Assembly (NCBI GenBank): GCA_964565925.1
Contig: CAZMGV010000001.1
Location: 372,001 to 436,000 of the forward strand
DNA from: CAZMGV01 sp964565925
GTDB taxonomy: Bacteria; JAGRBM01; JAHCIT01
Direction: 5' to 3'
DNA: 64,000 nucleotides
Positions 26,584 to 35,091 of the stretch are shown in pieces. The notes below the pieces were generated by a model. It saw only the letters and a list, made by a program, of their open reading frames with translations, made no database searches and was not told where the DNA came from. The position numbers were made by a program, and so were the translations under genes. Position 1 is the stretch's first letter. Every line of letters begins with the position of its first letter.

Positions 26584-27255
26584 GTGCGCCGAGCCCTTAT
26601 TGCCCTGATCTCCGTATCTGCCCTGTCCGGCTGCGGGATAGTCATTCCTTCACATGCGCCCGTCGCACCGCTCAATGCCCCGGCGCCCGAACTGCCGCCG
26701 GGGCAGACGATTGTCATGGGGATCAAGGATAACCTGACGAGCAATGCGCCAGAATGGGTATGTTCCGGATACTGCGGGATCGGGAAAGAAAACGCCCAAT
26801 GGTCCTCATTTTTTGTTCGTGAACTCATTCCCCAATATCCATTCCTCAAGAACCCTGTCCCGTTCGATCAACGGACGTTTTTCAGTCACGATTACGTGCT
26901 GACTCTCGATATCAATAACCGCCAACACCACTGGAATCTGAGCGGTTACCTGAGCCTGTTTACGCTCGGCCTTTTCCCGGAATTCGGCGAATCAGAATTT
27001 ACCGTTACCGCCAGACTTACCTCTCCTGGCGGCAAAACCGTCATCTCCGAACACAGTGCCAGGCGAACGTCGAGATCCATCTCGCATCTGCTATTCATCT
27101 TCTACGCTCCCTTTGAGGACTACGTCGTGGACTGGCGAGGGTTCATTGAAGAGGTTTCAACTGACCCGCTCAACCAGGTTTCCAACGACCTCAAAGATTA
27201 CCTTGCGAAACAGGCCGCTTCACCGGAACTCGCCACCGGCAAGGAGCACAACTGA
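26584..27255 (+). CDS. Putative lipoprotein of unknown function
   Basis: A lipoprotein signal peptide (RRALIALISVSALSGC, lipobox LSGC) is followed by a Pro-rich linker and a domain of about 150 residues rich in aromatic residues (WSSFFVRELIPQYPFL, HHWNLSGYLSLFTLGLFPEF). No known family was recognised. The start could be GTG 26584 or TTG 26572; neither has a well-spaced Shine-Dalgarno. Its TGA shares an A with the ATG of the FGE-fold lipoprotein gene, so the two are translated together and probably act together in the envelope. Confidence 0.65.
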   Translation: MRRALIALISVSALSGCGIVIPSHAPVAPLNAPAPELPPGQTIVMGIKDNLTSNAPEWVCSGYCGIGKENAQWSSFFVRELIPQYPFLKNPVPFDQRTFFSHDYVLTLDINNRQHHWNLSGYLSLFTLGLFPEFGESEFTVTARLTSPGGKTVISEHSARRTSRSISHLLFIFYAPFEDYVVDWRGFIEEVSTDPLNQVSNDLKDYLAKQAASPELATGKEHN

Positions 27256-28151
27256 TGAGACGGGCGCCATCGGAACGTCAGGCTCGCCGCCGGAGTTTCC
27301 GGAGGCCCGTGCCCGCACTGGCACTTGCCGCCCTGTTCAGCTGCGCTCACGCCGAGAAAGCCGGACTCAAACCGGAAGATCCCGTCCAGTATGGCGAGAT
27401 GGTGGAGGTCCCGGCCGGGGAGTTCTTGTACGGGCCCGACAAGAAGCCCGTCACCCTGCCCGCCTTCAACATCGACCGAACGGAAGTGACCGTGGCCGCC
27501 TTCGAGGCATGCGTGGCCGCCAGCGGCTGCTCGGCGGCCGGAAGCAGCTTTCCCTTCTGGGCCAACGAAATCCCGCCTCCCGAAGTAACTGAATGCAACT
27601 ACGGGAAGGCCGAACGCTTCAACCATCCGATGAACTGCACAGACTGGTACCAGGCGGATGCCTTCTGTCGGTGGGCCGGCAAGCGGCTGCCCACCGAACA
27701 GGAGTGGGAGAAGGCCGCCAGAGGTACCGACGGCCGGATCTATCCATGGGGGAACGAGGAGCCGAACTGCGACCGGACGATCATGGCGGGCAATCTGTTT
27801 CTGGACCCGCGACTTTTGTCAGAGGCCTGGAGTCTCGATCGCCTGAAAGCGAACTTTCAAAGAACAGGCACAAACCGGCCGCCGTCAGATGACCTTTGGC
27901 GGACCGGCTGTATCAAGGAGTCGACCTGGCCTGTTTGCTCGAAGGTGTCAGGAAACTCTCCATATGGCGCCTGCGACATGTCGGGGAACGTCTGGGAGTG
28001 GGTATCGGACACTTTCGATCCGCCTAAAACGCGGGCGGCCCGCGGAGGCGGCTGGATGACATCGGAGCAGGAAAACTTCCGGTCAGATTTCCGTATGACT
28101 GCCTACCCCATCGTTCGCCCCTCCGGCGCCGGATTCCGCTGTGCCCGGTAA
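27255..28151 (+). CDS. FGE/SUMF1-fold putative lipoprotein, no catalytic cysteine pair
   Basis: A 298-residue protein with a basic N-terminus, a hydrophobic segment and LFSC at Cys30, which is a plausible lipobox. The rest is the formylglycine-generating-enzyme fold: VPAGEFLYG, FNIDRTEVTV, AFCRWAGKRLPTEQEWEKAAR, YPWGNE, NVWEWVSD and the final GFRCAR. The C-terminal block (GGWMTSEQENFRSDFR) lacks the cysteine pair needed for sulfatase activation, so a binding or structural role is likely. Several other cysteines could form disulfides. It is coupled to the upstream lipoprotein. Confidence 0.85.
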   Translation: MRRAPSERQARRRSFRRPVPALALAALFSCAHAEKAGLKPEDPVQYGEMVEVPAGEFLYGPDKKPVTLPAFNIDRTEVTVAAFEACVAASGCSAAGSSFPFWANEIPPPEVTECNYGKAERFNHPMNCTDWYQADAFCRWAGKRLPTEQEWEKAARGTDGRIYPWGNEEPNCDRTIMAGNLFLDPRLLSEAWSLDRLKANFQRTGTNRPPSDDLWRTGCIKESTWPVCSKVSGNSPYGACDMSGNVWEWVSDTFDPPKTRAARGGGWMTSEQENFRSDFRMTAYPIVRPSGAGFRCAR

Positions 28152-28320
28152 CCCGCACCACCGCACCATTCCAGGCCGTCTCTTTTTGTAACCGTTGAAC
28201 CGTTTCTAACGCACCCCGCCACATAGTTTCCGTTCCCACGGCCCGCCCGTTACGGTAGACTTATCTGTAATCAACTGATGCCCGCGACGATTTGGCGAGA
28301 GGTGACCGGAGGGGAGTATC

Positions 28321-29523
28321 TTGCCGACCCGTGACAGTTCCGCGGCCGGAGCGATCCGGCGATTCTTCGTGAAGCTCGGCCACCCGCTCCGCTGGAGCGT
28401 GGTGGACAAATGCCTGATCACCGTGGCGATCGCGACACCGCTGTTTTTTGTCAGCTACCTGCTGAACTCCTACATCCTGCTGCATCCGGACCGGGCGCCC
28501 TACTACAACTATTCCTTCATGCCGATGTACCTGCACTGGCACGAGTTCGTGGTAAGCGGCTGGCTGATCCTCGGCGCCGTAGGGCTGCTGATCCGCCAGT
28601 CGTCGCCCCACAACCAGATATACGCCTATGCAGCCAGTCAGTTCGGCTGCATCACGACCGCCGTCTTCATGTATTTTCCCGGCTACTTTACGACTCCGTA
28701 TCTCATGGGGATTCTGGGCGGCGGCATCATGCTGCTGATGTTCTTCGAAATGAAGCAGGCGCTCTGGGGGCTTGTGGCGCTACTGGGCGTCTACCTGGCG
28801 ATCAGTATCGCCATTATCGCGGGCGCCATCCCCGCCGCCCCCCTGCTCTCCTACCCTCCCTACGAGAACGGCCACCTGGCGCTGTGGTGGGTGGCGGTAA
28901 ATACAGCTCTTTGCCTCGTGCTCATGGCGGTCATGTTCGGGATTATGGCGTTCGCCATCTTCCAGTGGCACGACCGGGAAGCAAAACTGGAAGAGCTGTC
29001 CAAGACCGACCCGCTCACTCGGCTCGCCAACCGCCGCCATTTCTTCGAGGTGCTCCAGAACGAGGTGGCCCGGGCGCTGCGCCTGGGGCGGCCGCTCTCG
29101 CTGGTCATCTGCGACGCCGACCGCTTTAAGGAGATCAACGACACCCACGGCCACCAGGCGGGTGACGAGGTGCTCCGGAAGATCGCCGAAGTGCTCCGGG
29201 GGAATCTGCGGCTGGGGATCGATGCCGTGGGCCGGATCGGCGGCGACGAGTTCGCGGTGGTGCTCACCGAAACGAATCTGGACGGGGCGCGCGTGCTGGC
29301 CGGCCGGATCTCCGAGGCGGTCCGCAGGGAGTCCTTCAACCGCAACGGCGCGAACTTCTCGACGACCCTGAGTATTGGGGTCGTCGGCCGTCACGTGGAG
29401 CCTGTTGATGTAGATCTTCTGATCGAGGCGGCCGACATGCTGCTCTACCGGGCCAAGCGTGATGGCCGGGACCGGGTCGCCTCGGCGGCGCTCTCGGACT
29501 TCATCTCCAAGACAGCTTCCTGA
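28321..29523 (+). CDS. Membrane-bound diguanylate cyclase (GGDEF)
   Basis: A 400-residue protein with about six transmembrane helices (residues 38-220), then a GGDEF domain (about 225-395). It has the active-site GGDEF, DADRFKEINDTHGH and YRAKRDGRD motifs expected of a cyclase that makes c-di-GMP from GTP. The position of the inhibitory RxxD I-site reads RLGID, so canonical product feedback is doubtful. The TTG start at 28321 is supported by GGAGGGGAG just upstream. The membrane part probably senses an unknown cue. Confidence 0.9.
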   Translation: MPTRDSSAAGAIRRFFVKLGHPLRWSVVDKCLITVAIATPLFFVSYLLNSYILLHPDRAPYYNYSFMPMYLHWHEFVVSGWLILGAVGLLIRQSSPHNQIYAYAASQFGCITTAVFMYFPGYFTTPYLMGILGGGIMLLMFFEMKQALWGLVALLGVYLAISIAIIAGAIPAAPLLSYPPYENGHLALWWVAVNTALCLVLMAVMFGIMAFAIFQWHDREAKLEELSKTDPLTRLANRRHFFEVLQNEVARALRLGRPLSLVICDADRFKEINDTHGHQAGDEVLRKIAEVLRGNLRLGIDAVGRIGGDEFAVVLTETNLDGARVLAGRISEAVRRESFNRNGANFSTTLSIGVVGRHVEPVDVDLLIEAADMLLYRAKRDGRDRVASAALSDFISKTAS

Positions 29524-29614
29524 CCAGGTAGCCGGGCTTGACCGCCCGTCGGGTCATCATTAGAAACATGCCGCCTGCTGCCCTCTGGGCCGGCCAGGCG
29601 GGAGCTGCCGAACC

Positions 29615-30004
29615 ATGCCGATTTACGAATATATCTGCACCAAGTGCGGCCACGAGTGGGACACCATCCAGAAGTTCTCGGAGAAGCCGCTTACCAACTG
29701 CCCCAAATGCAGCAAGAAGGCGGCAAAGCGCAAAATCTCGGCCTCGGCATTCCACCTGAAAGGGTCTGGCTGGTATGTGACCGACTACAAGTCGGGCGGA
29801 ACCAGCAAGGACGGCGGGGATTCGGCCGCTACGGAAACGGAATCGAAGGGCGATGCCAAGGAGGCGGCGCCAAAAGCAGACTCCAACGCTGAGGCCAAGC
29901 CTGACGCTAAATCCACGGCAAAGGCCGAGACCAGGTCGGTATCCAAAACGGCATCGAAGTCCGTACCCGGCAAAAAGAAGAAGTCGAAAACTGCCTCTGC
30001 CTGA
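29615..30004 (+). CDS. FmdB-family zinc-ribbon protein with Lys/Ala-rich tail
   Basis: Residues 1-50 form the FmdB/CxxC_CxxC regulatory zinc ribbon (MPIYEYICTKCGHEW, then CPKC), with the usual HLKGSGWYVTDY segment. The remaining 65 residues are a low-complexity Lys/Ala/Ser/Glu tail ending in KKKKSKTASA. FmdB was named as a putative regulator of formamidase and amidase genes, but the true role is unclear. There is no operon partner. The tail resembles the basic tails on other proteins of this window. Confidence 0.88.
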   Translation: MPIYEYICTKCGHEWDTIQKFSEKPLTNCPKCSKKAAKRKISASAFHLKGSGWYVTDYKSGGTSKDGGDSAATETESKGDAKEAAPKADSNAEAKPDAKSTAKAETRSVSKTASKSVPGKKKKSKTASA

Positions 30005-30311
30005 TCAAGGAACCGACCAAACGAACCCAGGCTTAATAAGTCCACCGTCAGCAAGCCGACACTTTGGTGAGCTGAATCACCGAAATAGCTGTACATCTTA
30101 ACTAGCGGCCTTAGATAGGCCTATCGCCGTCAATTTAATGACAATTATCATATATTTTGACACTCCGCGCAGTATTTGTGTCAGATTTCCACAATTAGGG
30201 CATCTATAAAAAGTCTAATTTTTCCAGATAGTTACATGAGACTATCACGAAATTACCACTTTGGCCCCCTCCGTGCATATTACCTCCCGTCGAGTGGAGG
30301 TGAGATCAATC
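30005..30311 (+). promoter_or_regulatory. AT-rich intergenic region with three inverted repeats
   Basis: A roughly 300-bp stretch, much richer in A+T than its surroundings from about 30085 to 30270. It holds the perfect 12-bp palindrome GATAGGCCTATC (30114-30125), TGACAC-N14-GTGTCA (30158-30183) and GATAGT-N8-ACTATC (30227-30246), plus a TATAAA at 30205-30210. It precedes a small gene. It is probably a promoter/operator region; a small RNA cannot be excluded. Confidence 0.45.
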
Positions 30312-30536
30312 ATGAGTCAGCAGGAGTTTCAGAGTCTGGGTTTCCGGCAACTGGGACCGTCAGCTTTCCGTCATGAGCGTCTCACCCTTCTGGACGTCGT
30401 CGACACCCTCGCCGTGACGCAGGTTCGTGCACCCAATGGCGATGTGGCCCGCTCAGTGGGCCGCCTCATCAACGAAGGCAAGATCCGGTTCCACGGCCAG
30501 CTTAAGGGCCTCAAGGTCCGGGTGACCGACAACTAA
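30312..30536 (+). CDS. Small hypothetical protein (74 residues)
   Basis: The protein ends with a basic segment (ARSVGRLINEGKIRFHGQLK) that could be the end of a small winged-helix or nucleic-acid-binding fold, but no family was recognised. The ATG at 30312 has an excellent Shine-Dalgarno (GGAGGTGA, spacing 7). The gene is bracketed by a palindrome-rich AT-rich upstream region and two downstream hairpins, so it is a self-contained, probably well-expressed and regulated unit. Confidence 0.7.
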   Translation: MSQQEFQSLGFRQLGPSAFRHERLTLLDVVDTLAVTQVRAPNGDVARSVGRLINEGKIRFHGQLKGLKVRVTDN

Positions 30537-30550
30537 ACAGCCCCCTTCCC

Positions 30551-30576
30551 CGATGGAAGACCCTCCGCTTCCATCG
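30551..30576 (+). terminator. Hairpin downstream of the small gene
   Basis: A 9-bp stem CGATGGAAG / CTTCCATCG, followed by AGGTTTTCC. It is either an attenuator or the first of two terminators. Confidence 0.6.
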
Positions 30577-30594
30577 AGGTTTTCCCTAGACCCC

Positions 30595-30620
30595 GGGGCC
30601 GGCGCAAGCCGGCCCCTTTT
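30595..30620 (+). terminator. Strong terminator, GCAA tetraloop
   Basis: A 9-bp G/C stem GGGGCCGGC / GCCGGCCCC with a GNRA-type GCAA loop and a TTTTAATTT tail. It also separates this unit from the convergent HIT gene. Confidence 0.85.
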
Positions 30621-30680
30621 AATTTGTACTGATTATGCTCCAAGGCCGCCGCAACGGGTGCGATGACCAGACATCCGGGC

Positions 30681-31340
30681 TTACGATACCGGGTTCAGGA
30701 TCTCTTCCCTGAGCATCCGGTAGCAGGGGATCAGGTGATCGTTCACCAGGTTCACATCCGCCAGAACCGGCATGAAGTTCGTGTCCCCGTTCCAGCGCGG
30801 AACCACATGGAAATGCAGGTGTTCGTCGATACCGGCACCGGCCACCCGGCCGATATTCATGCCGATATTGAACCCCTGCGCCCGAATCGTGTTCTGCATG
30901 GCGGAGACCGCCCGCTGCATCAGTTTCATCAGGTCCAGTGCTTCTTCCGCCGACAGCGACGCGAAGTCGTCCGTATGCCGAAGCGGAACGACCATCACAT
31001 GGCCGTTTGTATAGGGATAGCGGTTCATCACGACATAAGCGTGTTTTGTACGGGTGAGGATCAGATTCTCCTCGCCGTCAGCCTGTTCCGTCAGGCCGCA
31101 GAGGATGCAGGTGCTGGCGGATTTGGGCGCTTTCGAGTGCCCCTTGATGTATTCCATGCGCCAGGGCGCCCACATCCGGTCGCGGTTACGGGATTCCTCG
31201 GGCTCGAGCACAAACCCCTGCATCCGGGTGCGAGTGGTCGCGAGCTTCGCCGCACGCCGGGGGGATTTCGACAGCGGAGCACGTTTCGGACGGGGGCTTT
31301 GCCGTTTTTTCCGGGGGTATTTCTTCGGAGCACGTGCCAT
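30681..31340 (-). CDS. HIT-family nucleotide hydrolase/transferase with basic N-terminal tail
   Basis: A 219-residue protein. The C-terminal 165 residues are a HIT domain: CILCGL near residue 80, LNRYPYTNGH-like substrate loop and the catalytic HLHFHVVP histidine triad. Such proteins resemble Ap4A phosphorylases or galactose-1-phosphate uridylyltransferases. Residues 1-38 are an extra Lys/Arg/Pro-rich tail. A start at Met40 (MQGFVLEPE) would remove it; the longer ATG has only a weak Shine-Dalgarno. It follows sppA by 18 bp on the same strand. Confidence 0.85.
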   Translation of the reverse strand: MARAPKKYPRKKRQSPRPKRAPLSKSPRRAAKLATTRTRMQGFVLEPEESRNRDRMWAPWRMEYIKGHSKAPKSASTCILCGLTEQADGEENLILTRTKHAYVVMNRYPYTNGHVMVVPLRHTDDFASLSAEEALDLMKLMQRAVSAMQNTIRAQGFNIGMNIGRVAGAGIDEHLHFHVVPRWNGDTNFMPVLADVNLVNDHLIPCYRMLREEILNPVS

Positions 31341-31358
31341 ATTCGGTAATCCGGGCCG

Positions 31359-32306
31359 TCAGTGCGGCATCATGTAGAAAATCAGGCCGTGATACTGGAG
31401 GCTCTGGGTGAGCTCCTTGCCGAGCAGCTTGCCGGCGAGCGGCATCTCGTCCGGACCTGACCACTCTTCGTCGTCGTCCGGGAACAGATCCATCAGCGAC
31501 GGCTTCTTCTTGTGCGGATAGATCACGTCGGGATCCTTGCCGAGACCGGCCAGTTCCCCCGCCTTGGAGATCGCCGCATCGAGGTCGCCGATCTGATCGA
31601 CAAGGCCCACGGCCTTCGCCTGCTCGCCCGTGAGGATCCGGCCGTCGGCGAACTCGAGAACCTTTTCCTTCTCAAGCTTGCGGCCGTCCACGATCGCCTG
31701 GACGAACTGGTCGAAGGTCGAATCGAGCAGGCCCTTCAGCAGCACCTGCTCGTCGGCCGTCATGTCGCGAGCAGGATTCAGGATATCCTTGAACGTGCCA
31801 CGCGAGTTCTTGATGATGATCCCCTCGACACCGATCTTTGCCATCAGATCTTTGAATTTGGCGGTCTCGATCAGCACGCCGATGGAGCCGGTAATGGTAC
31901 CCGGGTTGGCCACAATCCAGTCGGCAGCCGCCGAGATGTAGTAACCGCCGGAGGCCGCTGTGGAACCGAACGACATGACGACGGGCTTGCCCTGAGCACG
32001 GACCCGGCGAATCTCCTCGTAAATCTCCTGGCTCGGCACGACTCCGCCGCCGGGACTGTCCACCCGGACGACCAGCGACTTTACGTGGCTGTCCTTCGCC
32101 CGGGCCTTCAGCACCTTGATGACCGGGCGCGCCTCGAAAATCGGGCCCTCGACCGGAACGACGGCAACCGAACCCGCGCCGCTCTTGAGCGACGTTCCGG
32201 ACGACGAACCCGACGGCGAGAACAGGCTCCCGGTCATAATCAGAAGGACAATAATCAGCGTCGATCCGACGATGATCCAGACTGCGCGCGACGTTTTGCT
32301 GGCCAT
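31359..32306 (-). CDS. sppA: Signal peptide peptidase SppA, single-domain type
   Basis: This inner-membrane serine protease degrades cleaved signal peptides. The 315 residues comprise one transmembrane helix (about 8-28) and one S49 domain, as in Bacillus SppA. Nucleophile Ser119 sits in AASGGYY, and the general-base lysine is Lys173 in TFKDI, about 54 residues later. It lies between rpsA and the HIT gene. The terminator after rpsA (32359-32385) suggests sppA is mainly transcribed separately. Confidence 0.95.
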   Translation of the reverse strand: MASKTSRAVWIIVGSTLIIVLLIMTGSLFSPSGSSSGTSLKSGAGSVAVVPVEGPIFEARPVIKVLKARAKDSHVKSLVVRVDSPGGGVVPSQEIYEEIRRVRAQGKPVVMSFGSTAASGGYYISAAADWIVANPGTITGSIGVLIETAKFKDLMAKIGVEGIIIKNSRGTFKDILNPARDMTADEQVLLKGLLDSTFDQFVQAIVDGRKLEKEKVLEFADGRILTGEQAKAVGLVDQIGDLDAAISKAGELAGLGKDPDVIYPHKKKPSLMDLFPDDDEEWSGPDEMPLAGKLLGKELTQSLQYHGLIFYMMPH

Positions 32307-32358
32307 GAACCTTAACTCTCCGGTTCCCTAGTAGACCGCTTTTCCCGCAGAAACGCAA

Positions 32359-32385
32359 AAGGCCGGCCCCTTAAAGGCCGGCCTT
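32359..32385 (-). terminator. Terminator of rpsA
   Basis: A 10-bp stem AAGGCCGGCC / GGCCGGCCTT with a 7-nt loop. On the minus strand it is followed by TTTTGCGTTT. It lies 15 bp past the rpsA stop. Confidence 0.85.
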
Positions 32386-32399
32386 CGTGCAGACGGCAA

Positions 32400-34175
32400 T
32401 CAGTCTTTCTTGTCGCCGTCGTCGGGCTTGCCGGCCTTCTCGGCGAGCTTCTCCGCGAGGAGATCGCCCAGGCTCGAACGGCCCTTGCCCTGGTTTTCCA
32501 CGAACTTCTTGATCTCGCCCTTGGTGACGTTCATCTCCATCTGGCGGACCGAGAGACCGATCTTGCGGTCGGCGTCGTCGATCGAGGTGATTTCGGCCTT
32601 GATCTTGTCGCCCACCTTGACCACTTCACCGGCGTTGCGGACCGGTTCGGTCGAGATCTCGTTGGTGCGGATCAGGCCTTCGATGCCCTCCACGATTTCC
32701 ACAAAGGCTCCGAAGTCGGTAATCGACTTCACGGTTCCCTCGATGATCGTGCCGCGCTTGTACTTCGACTTGAAGTCGGACCACGGGTCGCTGTCCAGAT
32801 GCTTGATCGAGAGGGAGACCTTTTCGTTCTCCACGTCGATCGACTGGATGACCGCCTTGATGACGTCGTCCTTCTTGAACAGTTCGGCCGGGTTCTTGAC
32901 CTTCTTCGTCCACGAGAGATCCGACACATGGACAAGACCGTCCACTTCCTCGTTGATCTCGATGAAGATGCCGAAGTCGGTAATCGACTTGATCTTGCCC
33001 TCGACGACTGTGCCGACCGGATACTTGCTGGTCAGCTCTTCCCACGGATTCTTGAGCAGCTGTTTCATGCCCAGCGAGATGCGGCGGTTGCTCTTGTCGA
33101 TCGAGAGGATGATCGCTTCGACTTCCGCGCCCACCTTGATGAACTTTGAGGGGTGCTGGTGCTTGGCCTTCTTGGACCAGGTCATTTCGGAGAAATGCAC
33201 CAGGCCTTCGACGCCTTCGGTGATCTCGACGAATGCGCCGTAATCCACCACGGAGACGACCTTGCCCTTCACCTTCGAACTGATGGGGAAGCGGTAGTCC
33301 ACATCCGACCACGGATCGGCTTCGAGCTGCTTGAGGCCGAGGGCGACCTTGTAGCGGTCCTTACCGTCCTTGTCCGTCTCGTGATCGATGCGCAGCACCT
33401 TCACGTTCACGTCCTCGCCCACCTTCACCTTGTCGCCGGGGGTATTGAGACGCCCGTAGGACATATCGGTGATATGGAGGAGGCCATCGATACCGCCCAG
33501 ATCCACGAAGGCGCCGTAGTCGGTCAGGTTTTTGACCTTGCCGGTCACGGTAGCGCCCACTTCGAGAGTCTTCAGCGTTTCATTGCGTTCGAGTTCGCGC
33601 TCGACTTCCAGCACTTCGCGGCGCGATACGACGACGTTGTTGCGCGCCTTGTTGCACTTGATGATCTTGAAGCGCATCGGCTCTTTGGAAATCCCCATGT
33701 AGGGATCCAGATTGCGGACCTTGTGGAGATCGACCTGCGACTGGGGCAGGAATGCCTTCACGCCGATGTCGACCTGGAGTCCGCCCTTCACGCGGCCGGT
33801 GATCTTGCCTTCCACGACGAGGTTCTTCTCGAACGCTTCCTGGATTTCGTCCCAGATGCGCCGGCGATCGGCCTTTTCCTTGGACAGGCGGACATATCCG
33901 CCCTGATCTTCAAGGTCTTCCACCATCACCCGGACCTTGTGGCCCGGCTGAACGTAAACGTTGCCCTGTTCGTCGGTGAACTGGTAGCGCGGCACGCGGC
34001 CTTCGCTCTTGTAGCCGATATCGATGATGACCTCATCGCCGTCGACGGCCACGACAGTACCCGTGACCACCTCGCCGGAGCGGATCGCCTCCGCGGCTAC
34101 ACTCTGTTCGAAGAGCTCTGCGAAACTGTCTCCGCCGCCCTGTTTTGTCTCTGAACGCTTCTCGTCTGATGCCAT
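32400..34175 (-). CDS. rpsA: 30S ribosomal protein S1
   Basis: S1 binds mRNA 5' regions and is needed for translation initiation on many messages. This 591-residue protein contains six consecutive S1 OB-fold domains of about 75-85 residues (repeated DYGAFV/DFGIFI, GLVH and ISLGMKQL segments), the full proteobacterial complement. The ATG at 34175 is favoured because AAGG lies just upstream; GTG 34187 is possible. It is downstream of cmk by 226 bp, the classical cmk-rpsA order. A good terminator follows. Confidence 0.97.
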   Translation of the reverse strand: MASDEKRSETKQGGGDSFAELFEQSVAAEAIRSGEVVTGTVVAVDGDEVIIDIGYKSEGRVPRYQFTDEQGNVYVQPGHKVRVMVEDLEDQGGYVRLSKEKADRRRIWDEIQEAFEKNLVVEGKITGRVKGGLQVDIGVKAFLPQSQVDLHKVRNLDPYMGISKEPMRFKIIKCNKARNNVVVSRREVLEVERELERNETLKTLEVGATVTGKVKNLTDYGAFVDLGGIDGLLHITDMSYGRLNTPGDKVKVGEDVNVKVLRIDHETDKDGKDRYKVALGLKQLEADPWSDVDYRFPISSKVKGKVVSVVDYGAFVEITEGVEGLVHFSEMTWSKKAKHQHPSKFIKVGAEVEAIILSIDKSNRRISLGMKQLLKNPWEELTSKYPVGTVVEGKIKSITDFGIFIEINEEVDGLVHVSDLSWTKKVKNPAELFKKDDVIKAVIQSIDVENEKVSLSIKHLDSDPWSDFKSKYKRGTIIEGTVKSITDFGAFVEIVEGIEGLIRTNEISTEPVRNAGEVVKVGDKIKAEITSIDDADRKIGLSVRQMEMNVTKGEIKKFVENQGKGRSSLGDLLAEKLAEKAGKPDDGDKKD

Positions 34176-34401
34176 AACGCCTTGCACTGACCACCTTACG
34201 GGAGAAGGCTTTTTCAGCCCACTCCATACTCGACCCGATCCGGAGCCAGAAAATCAAGTTCGGCCGGCCCTCCCATTGCGAGGCGTCCAAACTGGTTTGA
34301 CTGGCCGGTATCAGGATTGCCCGCTCAAGCGGGCTACGCGACCGAACCGGAGGGGCTCCTGACCCGAAATTCCGGTTCTTGGCCGCAAGGTTCTACCCGA
34401 C

Positions 34402-35091
34402 CTAGGACAACTCGTCCACCCTTCCCAAAATGATTTCCACAACCTCTTTAATGGTGAGGTTGGACGAGTCTATTTCGGTCGCCCCGGGGGCTACTTTGAG
34501 GGGGGCAAGTTCCCGGGCTGAGTCCTGATCATCGCGTTTTTTCATGTCCGCGATAGTGGCCTCCAGAGATACCTTTTCCCCCCGGGCTTTCAGTTCCTCG
34601 TACCGCCGGCGGGCACGCTCCTCCGGGGAGGCAGAAAGGAAGAATTTAGCCCTGGAATCGGGAAAAACGACCGTTCCCATGTCCCGGCCCTCGCAAACAA
34701 CCCCGCCCTGTGCGCCCAGACGCCTCTGGAGCGCCGTCAGACGCTCCCGGACCGGGCGATGTTTGCTGATCGTAGACGCATTCATACTGATTTCGGGGGT
34801 CCGGATCTGGCCTGAAATATCTTCCTCGCCAAGATAAGTCTTCAGGTTTTCAGGACCCCCTTCCAGCCGGATGTCCAGTTTGGGACAGAGGGCAGCGACC
34901 TGGGTGGCGTCCGATACATCGACTCCGGCCCGTTTGGCCGCCAGTGCGGCCGCCCGGTACATCGCCCCGGTATCCATGTAGAGGTAGCCCAGACGGCGGG
35001 CGACTTCCTTGCTGACCGTGCTTTTACCCGCGCCCGACGGTCCATCGATAGCGATAACGGGCCGGACCCTGGCAGCCGACGCAGCTGTCAT
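34402..35091 (-). CDS. cmk: Cytidylate kinase
   Basis: Cmk phosphorylates CMP and dCMP. The 229 residues begin with the P-loop GPSGAGKST and contain a YLYMDTGAMYR segment and the CEGRDMGTVVFPDS loop that recognises cytosine. The ATG at 35091 overlaps the aroA stop by 4 nt (ATGA), giving translational coupling; a longer frame upstream is an aroA shadow. This aroA-cmk-rpsA order is conserved in many proteobacteria. Confidence 0.97.
   Translation of the reverse strand: MTAASAARVRPVIAIDGPSGAGKSTVSKEVARRLGYLYMDTGAMYRAAALAAKRAGVDVSDATQVAALCPKLDIRLEGGPENLKTYLGEEDISGQIRTPEISMNASTISKHRPVRERLTALQRRLGAQGGVVCEGRDMGTVVFPDSRAKFFLSASPEERARRRYEELKARGEKVSLEATIADMKKRDDQDSARELAPLKVAPGATEIDSSNLTIKEVVEIILGRVDELS

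Noticed and set aside
30157..30210. TTGACA (30157) with TATAAA (30205) as a promoter for the small gene
   Set aside because: The spacing is about 42 bp, too far for a sigma70 promoter; the elements may belong to different sites.
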